From positions 62,001 to 126,000 of the forward strand of contig JACVTC010000188.1 in the NCBI GenBank assembly GCA_016946835.1: a DNA stretch of 64,000 bases. Direction: 5' to 3'. Below the pieces are notes generated by a model. That model was not told the origin of the DNA. It ran no database searches and was given only the letters and a program-made list of their open reading frames with translations. This document shows, one piece after another, positions 40,153-51,104 of the stretch. Every line of letters begins with the position of its first letter. The first letter of the stretch is position 1. The DNA is from Neocallimastix lanati (nom. inval.). Its lineage: Eukaryota; Neocallimastigomycota; Neocallimastigomycetes; Neocallimastigales; Neocallimastigaceae. The translations under genes were made by a program, and so were the position numbers.

Positions 40153-41342
40153 TGGATTCTTTGAAAATTTATAAAGTCCTCCCTATGTTAGAAGACTATG
40201 AAAATAATGTAGTGGATTGGATTGAAGACCTTAGCAACTTAATGAGAGTTTGCAATATAAAAGACCCGGAAAGAATTTTTACTTGGGCTTTTGAAGCTGT
40301 GGATTCAAATACTAAAGCCGTTTTAAGAAGACTAATAAATAAAAGAACAGGTGTGTACCCTTCTCTTAAGGAAATTCAAAAGGCAGTAGAAGAACATCTT
40401 GGAATTACCGAAGGAGATAAGTTGACCTACCTTCAAGGATTAAAAATTAAAGAAAATGAAACAATAAAAACTTTTAATGATAGATATAGAAGATTATATC
40501 ACGATCTGTCAAGAGACTACCAAAAAATTGTTTCAGTAAAAACTTATAGGAACGCTATAAAGTCAAGGAATTTTGCTTATTCTCAAGTATTTATGTCTAA
40601 ATGTGATTCCTTGAATGAAGCTTATGAAATTGCTGAAACGGCTGAAGAAGCAGAGAAGGAATGGAACAAACCAGATAATAATAATAGTAATGAAGAATAT
40701 CAAATTAGAACAACTAACAATAAAAGAAATATTAGAAATTTATCTATGTTGACTCAAAATACTAGTTTCCCAAGAAGAAATAGAAATCCTACATTTAATT
40801 ATTTTAATGCAGATCCAAGAAATAATTATCAACAAAATAATAATATGATTAACAATAACTGGAATACTAATAATAATGAATATTCTTTTAATAATAGTAA
40901 TAATTTTAATTTATATAATCCAAATAGAGCTACACTCAATAATCCTTATGGTAAATACCGTACAAATGGAAATATAAATAATTTTAATAATAGCAGTAAT
41001 AGAAGAAATAATAATTTTAATTATATAAACAATGGAACTAATAATTATAATGCTGGAGTTCCACAAAATAATTATAATAATATTCAAGGATATAATAATT
41101 ATCATGATCAAAATAATCAAATCAAAAATCCGTATATAAAAAATAGAAAAGAACAATTTATTAATAACTCCGATATTCAAAATAGAATTCAGTAAGGGTT
41201 AGATTTAAACAGCCCAAATTCTACATTATATTGCCATCGTTGTTACCAAGAAGGACACAAGAGTAATAAATGCCCTTATACATTTAAGCAATTAGCAGAA
41301 ATGGAGGAAAAAGGACTTCTTAATAATAATCATTTAAACTAA
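40152..41342 (+). pseudogene. RE7 Gag, interrupted by a premature stop
   Basis: The gag frame starts at the ATG at 40152 and resembles RE3 and RE9 Gag (Y-E-N-N-V-V-D-W-I-E-D start, an I-F-T-W block). It is Asn-rich after residue 180. A TAA at 41193-41195 stops it after 347 residues. The same frame continues past the stop with a zinc knuckle (CHRCYQEGHKSNKC) and the family C-terminus (YTFKQLAE, EEKGLL, HLN) to the normal TAA at 41340-41342. The nonsense codon therefore removes the RNA-binding knuckle and the frameshift site from the product. Confidence 0.9.
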
Positions 41343-41365
41343 ATATTGGGAGAAGGATAACTTCC
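41333..41365 (+). promoter_or_regulatory. RE7 -1 frameshift site and stem-loop
   Basis: The heptamer T TTA AAC (41333-41339), then the TAA, an 8-nt spacer, GGGAG, an 8-nt loop and CTTCC (41361-41365). Same layout as RE3 and RE9; only one loop base differs from RE9. Confidence 0.75.
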
Positions 41366-43420
41366 ACTAAACAAACCAATCAACAAAATATTAACTATAA
41401 TAAAAACAATAATAACGAATATGTGAATTTAACATATTCATTAGATTTAAATAATAATAATCATATAATGGAAACTAATAAAATTCTTTATAATGATAAT
41501 GGAAAATATAATTATAATAATGATAGTGACAAAATAAAAAAAAATTAATAGCAACATGAATTATGATAATTCTCCTAACAATGTTATATATAATAATTTT
41601 AAAAATATTAATAATTATACAAGTGATAATGATAATATAAATAATATTAACAATATTAATAATAAAAACAATTTTAAAATGGAGGGCGAAATTATAAACA
41701 ACAATAAATATAATAATAATGTTGAAAATAATAACTTTTCTAATAATATAAAATTAAATGAGAGTAATTATGATAATAATGAACATTTAATGCATAATGA
41801 TTATTATGAAGATGAAGTTAATAAATATAATAATTATCCTGATTATTCTAATAATCAAAATTACATGGAAAAAAATAGTAATATTTATTATTTAAACAAA
41901 GAAGAAAATAATATTGAAAATGATGAAATAAATGAATATAATAATGATTTCAATGATAATGATGAAGTGGAGGAAATTGCGGCAGTGGTTCAGAAAAAAG
42001 GAAATAAAAATAATTCAAAATCAACTCCTTTTCTAAAAGAAGTTAAGAAAAAGTTAACAGATAATCCTGTCCCAATTATCACACCTGCAATAAAAAAAAA
42101 GATTCAAAGTAAATTAAATAATAAAATTAATAAATCTACAAACTCAAATATGGAAACGGAAGAAATTAATGTGACAACTAATGATTTCCCAAATAATGAA
42201 GAAATAAATAACACTATTAGAAAATTTGATATAATTAATGAAAAAAATATTCCAAAAACTAATAATAAAAATGTTTCTTTTAATGATATAATTGAAATTC
42301 ATGATAATATTTCTCTAACAGATACAGAAATAAATAATAAAAAACACAGTAATATTACTAACTCTAAAAATAATGAAAATTTAATAACTAAGAAAAAAGA
42401 AATACATAATAATAATTCTCCGAAAAATAATATATTACAAGATAAGGATAATAATAATATAGATACAAATAAATTAAATTACCTTGACCTTTCGGTAATT
42501 AATCAACCAAATATAAGGAATGATAAAAAAATTAATAAAAAGGAAAAAATAAAAGAAATATTAAGTGAAGAAAATAATAATAATAAAATAGCCATCACTC
42601 AAGAATTTAATAAACCGGAAAAACACATTAAAATGATGGAAACTTTTAAAGAATATAAAATAAATGATTTAATTAAGGAGGTAGCTTCAACTGAAGTAAT
42701 AACAAAACTAGTTTACTTATTAGACTTATTCCCAAAGTTTAGATCAGAATTTACTAAAGCTTTACGTTTAACAGAAGGAAAAGGGAATAATACAACAAAA
42801 GCAAATACTTCACTAATTAATGTTATGAATATTATAAGTCAGCACAAGGTGATTAAAGTCAAAGGAACAGTTGATAAAAAACCAGTAGAAATATTCCTTG
42901 ACTCTTGTGCTAGTGTAAATTAATTACATCCTCAGCTCTGAAAAAATATAATATTAATAAAAATCCTATTGGAAGAATATCAGAGAAGATTTTTCAAGTT
43001 TATTCAAATAATTCTATTGACTCTGATATTTATGAATTATCAATAACTATTGGAAATTACACATTTGTAGATTATTTTAGAAAAATAGAGAAAGATGATA
43101 TATTTGATATATTAATTGGTGTTGATACTTTAAAAAGAAATCGTTTTGATATAAACTTAGTAAATGATACTCTGTATCATATTGATGATGATAATAATTT
43201 TGTTAAACTAGCCTCATTATTTTATGATGTTAATCTTAAACCTACTGATGAAACAAATGAAGGTGATCAAGAATTAGATGAAAATAATAATGATGATAGT
43301 TTAAGTGATGAATGTTCTGACATTAATGAAATTAAATTAAATGATGAGTTGGATATAAATAATAATGATAATAATACCTTCTTTATTTATGTGGAATCTG
43401 GTATTCCAAATATTCATATT
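41343..43420 (+). pseudogene. RE7 pol leader and protease, disrupted
   Basis: In the -1 frame an Asn-rich leader runs to a stop near 41548, where an A9 run marks a frame change. The frame from 41556 to 42923 carries the family blocks DNPVPIITPAIKKK, KPEKHIKMMETF and the protease motif FLDSCASVN. The frame breaks one base after that motif; the expected continuation (SALKKYNINKNPIGRISE, then DIFDILIGVD) is readable in another frame to 43420. There RE8 is inserted. The protease is therefore split by an indel just behind its active site. Confidence 0.85.
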
Positions 43421-43938
43421 TGTAACGGTTTACACCCAATAGGTCTACACTAATAAGTAATTCGTTTTCTTAAAAAATTTGTTTTATTAATATTTTTATT
43501 AAAATATAAAATTTATTATTATTTTTTATTATTAATTAGTTATTGTAATATTTCGAATTACTTTTAACTAGTTAATAAAAGCACGAAGAAAAATTATTTT
43601 TTGTTGAGAAATTCACGCTTATTTATACTTTTTCGGAAAAACAGTTTCGGAAAAAGTTAAGATTAACGAAAGTTCGAAAAATTAAGTTTTCTTTCTAGAA
43701 AATGAATCTTATAGAAAAATGATAAAATAATTATTAAAATAGAACTTTCTAGTTTCATTTAGTTATATAATATTAACCAAAGAAACTCTAGAACTTTCTA
43801 CAATGATTTAATTAATTAACTAAAAATAATTTAGATTGGGAAAGGGTGTGAGTCGAACCTAAGAAGTTCGGCTTCATTGTCATGGTGTATTACCACCAGA
43901 CTACAACAACAATTTTACTAACTTTAGGATTCGTTACA
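43421..43938 (-). repeat. RE8 3' LTR
   Basis: TGTAACG/CGTTACA ends, about 518 bp; differs from 49806-50326 by single-base run-length changes and a few substitutions. On the coding strand the purine tract GGAGGAGGACCA lies just before it (43950-43939). Confidence 0.95.
43849..43903 (-). other. tRNA-like A-box/B-box pair in RE8 3' LTR
   Basis: On the coding strand TAGTCTGGTGG (43903-43893) resembles an A box and GGTTCGACTCA (43859-43849) a B box, the internal RNA polymerase III promoter of tRNA genes, at tRNA-like spacing. The acceptor, anticodon and T stems do not pair, so this is not a working tRNA gene. It may be a tRNA relic or chance. Confidence 0.4.
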
Positions 43939-44331
43939 TGGTCCTCCTCCAGGATTCGGATACCAGACGAATCTTAAAGTTAAACTAGACTACAATGAAT
44001 AAATAAAATATTTAAGTGTGAATTTCTTTTTTGCTTAATAGTATGAAATAATAAAAATAATAATACATGATATTAATAATTAATTACATGAAATAACATA
44101 TTTAATAATTATTTTTGTTACATGATATTAATAAAGTTTACAGTTATTATAGATTTTTTTTTTTTTTTTTTTTTAATATAAGTTATAAAATAATATAAAG
44201 GAAAAATTAGATTTTAACAATAATAATAAGTTTAATATTAATAATTTAATAATATAATTTAATCATATAATTATATAATATACTATAAAATTTAAAGTTT
44301 ATTAGAGATTCATTTTCTAGTTTAAGTTATT
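43939..44331 (-). other. RE8 3' non-coding region
   Basis: Short AT-rich stretch with a run of about 19 T (plus strand, near 44155-44173) between the Gag-Pol stop and the purine tract. No gene is seen. Confidence 0.7.
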
Positions 44332-47300
44332 TTAATTATTTTTATTGAATTTTTTCAAGAGTTTGGGGGAATTAAGATTTTCCTCAGGTTCCCAAGAAGC
44401 TTCTGAAAGCGGATATCCTTTCCATTTTATCAAGTATTGGATTTTCCCATAATGAGTTCGTTTGTCTAATATTTGTTCAACTTCGTACTCTTCTTCGTTG
44501 TTAATGATAATTGGTGGTGGTTCTTGGTTTCTTCCAAACTTATCTTCAAAGTACGGTTCAAGGTCAGAGACATGCATGATTGGATGAATCCTAAGATTTT
44601 TTGGCAAGTCAAGTTTATACGAAACAGGAGATATTTTGCTTAGGATTTTAAAAGGTCCTAATTTTCTTGGTTTAAGCTTTTTGTTACCATTCTTTATAAT
44701 TAGAGAACTATTGATCCAAACTTTGTCATTTTTCTTGAATTCAGGTGGTTCCATACGATGCTTATTGGCATATTTCTCTTGTTTTTCAATTGCTATTTTA
44801 ATATTTTCTTTTAATTCCTTGGTTAATTCTGCAAGGTTTTTAACAAGTTCTTCTGCTCTAGGTACTTCAACATTTGTGGGGACTTCGGGAGAATGTCTGG
44901 GATTGAATCCATAATTAGCGAAGAAAGGTGAATGATTAGTGGATTCTTGAATGGTGTTATTATAGCTAAATTCTGCTAAGTAAAGGAAGTCATTCCAATT
45001 AGATCCTTTGAAATTTGTATAGCATCTTAAGTATTGTTCGATAACGGAGTTCACCCTCTCCGTTAAACCATTTGTTTGGTGATGAAATGGAGAAGAAAAT
45101 TTAAGAGAAATATTTAGTCCTTTACAAACAGCTGTCCAAAATTTAGATGTAAATTGTGTTCCTCTATCCGATAGGATTTCAGTAGGAAGTCCATGGTAGC
45201 GAAAAATTTGGTTAAGGAAGGCGGAAGCTGTGTCTGAAGCAGAAGGAACGTTTGGGAACGGAATTAAATGACACATCTTGGAAAGACGATCGATAACCAC
45301 CAAAATACATGTATAGCCGTTTGATTTGGGTAAGTCTGTTATGAAGTCCATTGAGATGGAAGTCCAAGGGCGATTAGGAATGTCAAGCGGGTTTAACAAG
45401 CCGTAAGGTTTGTGTTTGGAAACTTTTGAGCGACAACATATTTCGCAAGAGCGGACATAATCCTTAGTATCAGGATTGGAAGAAGGCCACCAGAAGTCAC
45501 GGTTCAGAAGATTGAGGGTTTTCTTAATTCCAAAGTGTCCAGAGGAAGGAGAGTCATGACAAATATTCAAAACGAAAGAACGACACTTAGGAGGAACGTA
45601 TAATTTGCTATCGAAGAGTAAGAAACTATTACTTAGAGAAAATTTATCAATGTTGGGATGAGGAATTGGAAGTTTTTTGTTTTCTAAATATTCGCAGATA
45701 TTATGATAAAAAATATCATCTTTACATTCATTAAGGATTTTATTAGAGAGATCAGAATTAGTTAAGACAGTAACAACGAAATTTTCAGGGCGAAGTACGA
45801 AAAATGGAGTTTCGGAAGAGGAGTCGTCAGAGGAAGGAATATAATCAGGTCTTCTGGAAAGTGCGTCAGGTTTACCATTAGATGATCCAGAACGATAGAC
45901 AATTTTAAAATTGAATTCGGATAGGAATATTGACCAACGGACAAGTCTTTGTGACATTTTTTCAGGTTTCTTTTGGTAAAGTAAGTTTCGATGATCGGAG
46001 AAAATGGTGAAGGGAATATCTGTGCCTTTTAATAAGTGTCTCCAGTGTTCTAAGGCCGAAACAATGGCAAGAAGTTCCTTATCGTATATGGGATAATTTC
46101 TTTCGGCATGGTTGAGAGCTCTAGAGAAAAATGCGACAGGGTGAATTTTGTTGTCTTTAGTCGAAGTTTGTGAAAGAATAGCACCAATAGCAAAATTACT
46201 ACTATCGGTTTCAACCATAAAAGGGATTTCACGGTTTGGATAAGCAAGTACAGGGGCTGAAGAAAATTTTGACTTAATTTCATCGAAAGCCTTTTGAGAT
46301 TCGGTTGTCCAAATGAATTTTGTATTTTTTCTGAGTAAAATGTTAAGTGGATGGGATAACTTAGCGAATCCTGTGATGAAGCGTCTGTAATAGTTAGCAA
46401 GACCTAAAAATGATTGGAGTTCCTTAGTATTAGTTGGGGCTGGCCATTCTAGGATAGAAGAAACCTTCTTAGGATCCATGTAGATACCATTTGCAGAGAT
46501 TCTGTGTCCGAGAAAGTCTAGAAAAGGTACACAAAATTCGCACTTTTCGAGTTTAGCGTATAATCCTGCTTTTCTTAGTCTAGTAAGTACTTCAGTAAGG
46601 TGTTCGTAATGTGTTTCTAAGTCTGGAGAAAAGATGATGATATCATCAATATAGCAGAAAACAAATTTTCCTATGATGTCTTCAAATACATCATTAATAA
46701 AGTGTTGGAAGACTGCAGGAGCATTCTTGAGTCCAAAGGGCATTACTAGGTATTCAAAATGTCCAAATACACAAGTAAATGCAGTTTTATACTCATCTCC
46801 CTTCTTGATTCTTATAAGATTGAAGGCTTGGCGTAAATCAATTTTAGAGAATATTTTACCCTTACGAAGTCTTTCTAACATAAAATTGATAAGTGGAATG
46901 GGAAAGGAGTTACGATAAGTACATTCATTGAGCCGACGGTAATCCACAACAAGTCTGAGTTCACCGTTCTTTTTCAGTACGAAGAAAATTGGAGCGCCGG
47001 CAGGAGAATTTGATTTTCTTATAAAACCTTTAGCAAGCATTTCGTCAATATATTTCTTGAAGGCAACTAATTCCTTTTCTGTTAATGGATATATTGGGCC
47101 GTAATATAAATTAGTATTTGGTTTCAAATTAATTTCACAATCATATTGTCGATGAGGGGGTAGCATGTTCGCAGCGACTTCACTAAAAACATCCATAAAT
47201 GAGGATAATTTAGTTGGTAAAAGATAGATAACATTTTTATTATCTTCGTTGGGTTCCTTGTGTTGGTTCTTAGTATTATTAATTATTTCATTAGATATTT

Positions 47301-48633
47301 TTTCTTCTGAATTGTTAATTTCTTCAATTTTTTGGCTGTCCGAATTATCGGAATTTTTTGGAATTTCGTTTATTAAATTGCATGAAGGAATGAAGGTTGT
47401 ATAAGTATTTGGAATAACGAGACAATTATTAATGCAATATTTTGAATTAAAATGAAGTGTTTTAGAAGAGAAATCTATTGTTGGATTATGAGTAGAGAGC
47501 CATTCAGCGCCAAGAAGAGCACAATAAGAAGGTAAATCGACGACATAAAACTTAGTTTTACAATTGTGATTTTTATAGCTGATCGAAATTGGCAAAGTTT
47601 CCCCGAGAATTTTCTGAGTACCACCAATTCTTCCTACTTCAGGATGAATGGTTTCGGATGAATAAGGAATGTTATTTTCATTGGCAAAGTAGACATCCAT
47701 AAGATTAAGTTGAGAACCTGAATCTAGAAGAATCTTAGTTTTGACTGATGATTTTAAAACATTGAGAGTGAACTCAAATATAGGAAGACTCAAATTTTGT
47801 TGATCTGAGATTCTTGGTCTTTCTTTGGCCCTTGGTTCAGGATTAGTAATATGAGAAGTGCTTGAGGGTGATTTTTTCTTATTTTTGAGTGGACAATTGC
47901 CTAGAGTATGATTTGAGGATCCACAATATAAACAGAGGTTTTCTCTTTTTCTTCTTTCTTTCTCTTCGTCGGATAGGGGTCCATAATGTTTAGAATTCGA
48001 ACCTTTCTTATAAAAATTCCATCTTTTCTTATTAGAATTGTTGTTATTAAGGTTATTGTTTGATCGATTTTGATTATTTGTAAATTGCCTATGGGCTGAT
48101 AGACGGCCATCTATTCTGGAAGCTATAGTTTGCATAGCAGTAAGAGATCTTGGACCAGGGAACATTTCCAGAATTCTTGTAGCGATTTGATCATTTAAAC
48201 CAACAAGAAATGCGTCCATTTTCGCTTCTTCGTTCCAAGATGACTCGTCGGCATAAGAGTTGAATTCGAGTATATAGCTTCTAATGTCGCCTAACCGTTT
48301 TTGTCTTATAGTTCTGAGTTTCTGATTTGCAATGAATGTTGAGTCATAACTCCCATATACAGATTTCATTCTTTCAACGAAGGCTTCGTAATTTAACAAG
48401 CAAGGGTCCTGATTCTCCATAAGTGATGCTGCCCAATTCATAGCATTACCATATAACCTAGAAATAACGTAGATTACTTTTGTTTCATCATTATTGAATC
48501 GATCAGGGTGAATCATGAAGATTAAATTCATTTTAGCTAAGAATCCCTTAAGGTAGCGTCTATCTCCGGCAAAACCATCCTTATAGGTTGCGTTGGCAAA
48601 ATTGTTTTCTTCCATTTTGAATATAAGTTTCAC
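44332..48633 (-). CDS. RE8 Gag-Pol polyprotein with chromodomain
   Basis: A single 1433-residue frame. Gag domain about residues 15-190, then a CCHC knuckle (CLYCGSSNHTLGNC, about 234) and retropepsin (ILLDSGSQLNL, about 304). RT shows PPHRQYDCEI, GFIRKSNSPAGAP, VMPFGLKNAPAVFQ and YIDD (about 664). RNase H shows VETDSS, YDKELLAI and SDHRNL. Integrase shows the HHCC finger (about 1024), SMDFITD, SDRGTQFT and NGLTERVN with the full catalytic triad. After HPIMHVSDLEP comes a good chromodomain (VEQILDKR, YLIKWKGYP, SWEPEENL, about 1375-1425). A chromodomain typically directs integration to modified chromatin. Gag and Pol share one frame, as in Tf1. The second Met, at 48615, is an alternative start. 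Confidence 0.95.
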   Translation of the reverse strand: MKLIFKMEENNFANATYKDGFAGDRRYLKGFLAKMNLIFMIHPDRFNNDETKVIYVISRLYGNAMNWAASLMENQDPCLLNYEAFVERMKSVYGSYDSTFIANQKLRTIRQKRLGDIRSYILEFNSYADESSWNEEAKMDAFLVGLNDQIATRILEMFPGPRSLTAMQTIASRIDGRLSAHRQFTNNQNRSNNNLNNNNSNKKRWNFYKKGSNSKHYGPLSDEEKERRKRENLCLYCGSSNHTLGNCPLKNKKKSPSSTSHITNPEPRAKERPRISDQQNLSLPIFEFTLNVLKSSVKTKILLDSGSQLNLMDVYFANENNIPYSSETIHPEVGRIGGTQKILGETLPISISYKNHNCKTKFYVVDLPSYCALLGAEWLSTHNPTIDFSSKTLHFNSKYCINNCLVIPNTYTTFIPSCNLINEIPKNSDNSDSQKIEEINNSEEKISNEIINNTKNQHKEPNEDNKNVIYLLPTKLSSFMDVFSEVAANMLPPHRQYDCEINLKPNTNLYYGPIYPLTEKELVAFKKYIDEMLAKGFIRKSNSPAGAPIFFVLKKNGELRLVVDYRRLNECTYRNSFPIPLINFMLERLRKGKIFSKIDLRQAFNLIRIKKGDEYKTAFTCVFGHFEYLVMPFGLKNAPAVFQHFINDVFEDIIGKFVFCYIDDIIIFSPDLETHYEHLTEVLTRLRKAGLYAKLEKCEFCVPFLDFLGHRISANGIYMDPKKVSSILEWPAPTNTKELQSFLGLANYYRRFITGFAKLSHPLNILLRKNTKFIWTTESQKAFDEIKSKFSSAPVLAYPNREIPFMVETDSSNFAIGAILSQTSTKDNKIHPVAFFSRALNHAERNYPIYDKELLAIVSALEHWRHLLKGTDIPFTIFSDHRNLLYQKKPEKMSQRLVRWSIFLSEFNFKIVYRSGSSNGKPDALSRRPDYIPSSDDSSSETPFFVLRPENFVVTVLTNSDLSNKILNECKDDIFYHNICEYLENKKLPIPHPNIDKFSLSNSFLLFDSKLYVPPKCRSFVLNICHDSPSSGHFGIKKTLNLLNRDFWWPSSNPDTKDYVRSCEICCRSKVSKHKPYGLLNPLDIPNRPWTSISMDFITDLPKSNGYTCILVVIDRLSKMCHLIPFPNVPSASDTASAFLNQIFRYHGLPTEILSDRGTQFTSKFWTAVCKGLNISLKFSSPFHHQTNGLTERVNSVIEQYLRCYTNFKGSNWNDFLYLAEFSYNNTIQESTNHSPFFANYGFNPRHSPEVPTNVEVPRAEELVKNLAELTKELKENIKIAIEKQEKYANKHRMEPPEFKKNDKVWINSSLIIKNGNKKLKPRKLGPFKILSKISPVSYKLDLPKNLRIHPIMHVSDLEPYFEDKFGRNQEPPPIIINNEEEYEVEQILDKRTHYGKIQYLIKWKGYPLSEASWEPEENLNSPKLLKKFNKNN

Positions 48634-49805
48634 TGTTATTTTTATAGTTGATTATTGAATAAGTTGGAATAAGATATATTTAAGAACGATTTTTTCAGTA
48701 TAATAGAGAGGAATTGAATTATAATATAATTTTGATTAAGGAGGATTTGAATATATAAATAGTAATAATTGATCCCACTGGAATTATTTAGAATTAAATA
48801 AGGTTTGGTATTGAAATTTTAAATTTATATAATATACTAAATTAGGTATAGTAGATTTGTATATATATTATTATAGTAATTTAATAGTTATAGAGAGCTG
48901 GAAATAATTTAGAAAAGATTATTGAGATTTAAAATTTATTGCATTAAGTTGATATAAAATTTCAGATTGATTTTGAGAGTGATTTGAGATTGGATATTTT
49001 CAGAGTTGATTTTTTTTGATATATCCCGTGATTAAGATTTTTTTTTTTTTTATAGTGATAAAGTAATATATAATTATTTTGGAAGATATAGGAGTAATTA
49101 AATATTTATTTTATTTGATTAATCTTTATTTCTTATTGAATTGTTATAAACCAAATCATATAGTATTGAGCCAGGAAATATATAATTTGTTAAAGCCTTG
49201 CGTGGTAAGTCTCTTTAGCTCTTTATCGATAAACGCAGATTAAGTCGATTGTTAGTACCAATTAATGGTAGAAGGAAGTAATGTAATTGTATTTTTGTTT
49301 GTATCTAACCTTTGTTAGCATGAAAAAGTACAACAAATTATCTTCCCCAGTTATCAACAGAATCTGAACGACAAAGTATTATGGTAACGATGCTCAACTA
49401 TCGTCGCTTTGGGAGCCAGGCAAGCCTTTATATATAACGTAAGAAATTTAAAATTAATTATAATTAAAATAAATATTTATTCGGAGAGTAGAGTACTATT
49501 TAATGCGAGATGTTGTTTAGAATAGTATCTGTAATTTAATTTATTTTATTTTATTCGCTTTATAATAAATCTTCTTGATTCGGTAGATTTCCTTGATTTC
49601 TTGAGTTGGTAGATTTCCTTAATTTCCTTGATTTCCTTGATTTCTTGAGTTGGTAGATATCCTTGATTTCCTTGATTTCCTTGATTTCTTGAGTTGGTAG
49701 ATATCCTTGATTTCCTTGATTTCCTTGATTTCTTGAGTTGGTAGATTTCCCTTGGCTAGTCCTTAGTGCAGGGGTACTGGGCTTCTTTTCTTTGGGTGCT
49801 TTTAT
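48634..49805 (-). other. RE8 leader with minisatellite and candidate self-primer site
   Basis: An unusually long leader of about 1.17 kb with no coding region. It contains a minisatellite (49570-49752). At the LTR edge the plus-strand GTGCTTTTATT (49796-49806) is exactly complementary to AATAAAAGCAC at 49961-49971 in the LTR. On the coding strand that segment lies about 44 nt after TATAAATA. No tRNA-type primer site is present. Confidence 0.65.
49570..49752. repeat. Minisatellite in RE8 leader
   Basis: About three to four imperfect copies of a unit near 58 bp, each containing TTCTTGAGTTGGTAGAT and TTCCTTGATTTCC blocks; the inner TTCCTTGAT unit is itself repeated. Confidence 0.85.
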
Positions 49806-50326
49806 TGTAACGATTTACACCCAATAGGTCTACACTAATAAGTAATTCGTTTTCTTAAAAAATTTGTTTTATTAATATTTTTTATTAAAATATAAAATTT
49901 ATTATTATTTTTTTATTATTAATTAGTTATTGTAATATTTCGAATTACTTTTAACTAGTTAATAAAAGCACAAAGAAAAATTATTTTTTATTGAGAAATT
50001 CACGCTTATTTATACTTTTTCGGAAAAACAGTTTCGGAAAAAGTTAAGATTAACGAAAGTTCGAAAAAATTAAGTTTTCTTTCTAGAAAATGAATCTTAT
50101 AGAAAAATGATAAAATAATTATTAAAATAGAACTTTCTAGTTTCATTTAGTTATATAATATTAACCAAAGAAACTCTAGAACTTTCTACAATAATTTAAT
50201 TAATTAACTAAAAATAATTTAGATTGGGAAAGGGTGTGAGTCGAACCTTAGAAGTTCGGCTTCATTGTCATGGTGTATTACCACCAGACTACAACAACAA
50301 TTTTACTAACTTTAGGATTCGTTACA
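49806..50326 (-). repeat. RE8 5' LTR
   Basis: About 521 bp with TGTAACG/CGTTACA ends and the same tRNA-like A/B-box pair at 50237-50291. TATA box on the coding strand near 50012. Confidence 0.95.
50237..50291 (-). other. tRNA-like A-box/B-box pair in RE8 5' LTR
   Basis: Second copy of the element at 43849. It lies in U3, roughly 35 bp from the start of the LTR on the coding strand, upstream of the TATA box, and is followed by a T-rich run on the coding strand. Confidence 0.4.
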
Positions 50327-50364
50327 ATATTAATAATTTTAAAGATGATCCATCATGTTTTCTT

Positions 50365-51099
50365 TGTCGAAATTACAACTGAATTAAATTTCAATTTCAA
50401 TTAATTTCAATTAAAATTATTAAAAACAAAATAATTAATAAAAATTTATAATTCATTAATTATTCTTTAAATTTTATTTATTTTATAATATTATAAGTTA
50501 TTTGATCATCTTAGGACCAGCTTAGGCCTACTGATTCTAATGATATCATATTAAACTTAAATATTATTAATAAATAAAATATTTATTAACATGAATCATT
50601 TGGTCATGTCATCCTTGATTCATAAATTAATGTTTATGTATTAATTTATGTTATATTGATTTAATTAATTATTAATTATTAATTACTATATTAAATATTT
50701 AAATTTAATATTATATTATATATATTAGCTAATATATTAGATTAAAAAATATAATTTATTTATATTAAACATATTCTTATACTAAATATTATTATTATCA
50801 ACTTTATATTATTATTATCAATATTCTCAAACCTACAAAGTATAAAAAGAAAATTCAAATTTATCTTTTTGTCCTTTGTAAGGTTATAGTTAACCTATTA
50901 TAATATAACTATATATTTTTATTAATAAATAAAAATTTTTATCATATCAAACCAATTATTAGTTTTAATTAAGTGTTAAATTAACAAATTTAACTTTATA
51001 ACTCTTTTATTTTAGTAATTTACTTATATCTATATAGTTATATTATATAGATATATCAACCTGATTCCTCGTTAAATTCAACCTGTTTACTTTTTAACA
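50365..51099 (+). repeat. Solo LTR of the RE6 family
   Basis: 735 bp, starting TGTCG (one change from TGTTG) and ending TTAACA, flanked by TTCTT (50360-50364 and 51100-51104). A clean insertion in RE7 pol that lost its interior. Confidence 0.95.
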
Positions 51100-51104
51100 T
51101 TCTT

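Larger units (their letters stand above)
43421..50326 (-). mobile_element. RE8: complete chromodomain gypsy element, single Gag-Pol frame
   Basis: LTRs at 43421-43938 and 49806-50326, TSD ATATT (43416-43420 and 50327-50331). The purine tract, a self-primer-like site and one uninterrupted 1433-residue frame are present. I found no disabling lesion, so it is the best candidate for an active element here. It sits in the pol of RE7. Confidence 0.95.

Noticed and set aside
43849-43903. A functional tRNA gene in the RE8 LTR
   Set aside because: The A-box and B-box look good, but acceptor, anticodon and T stems do not pair.
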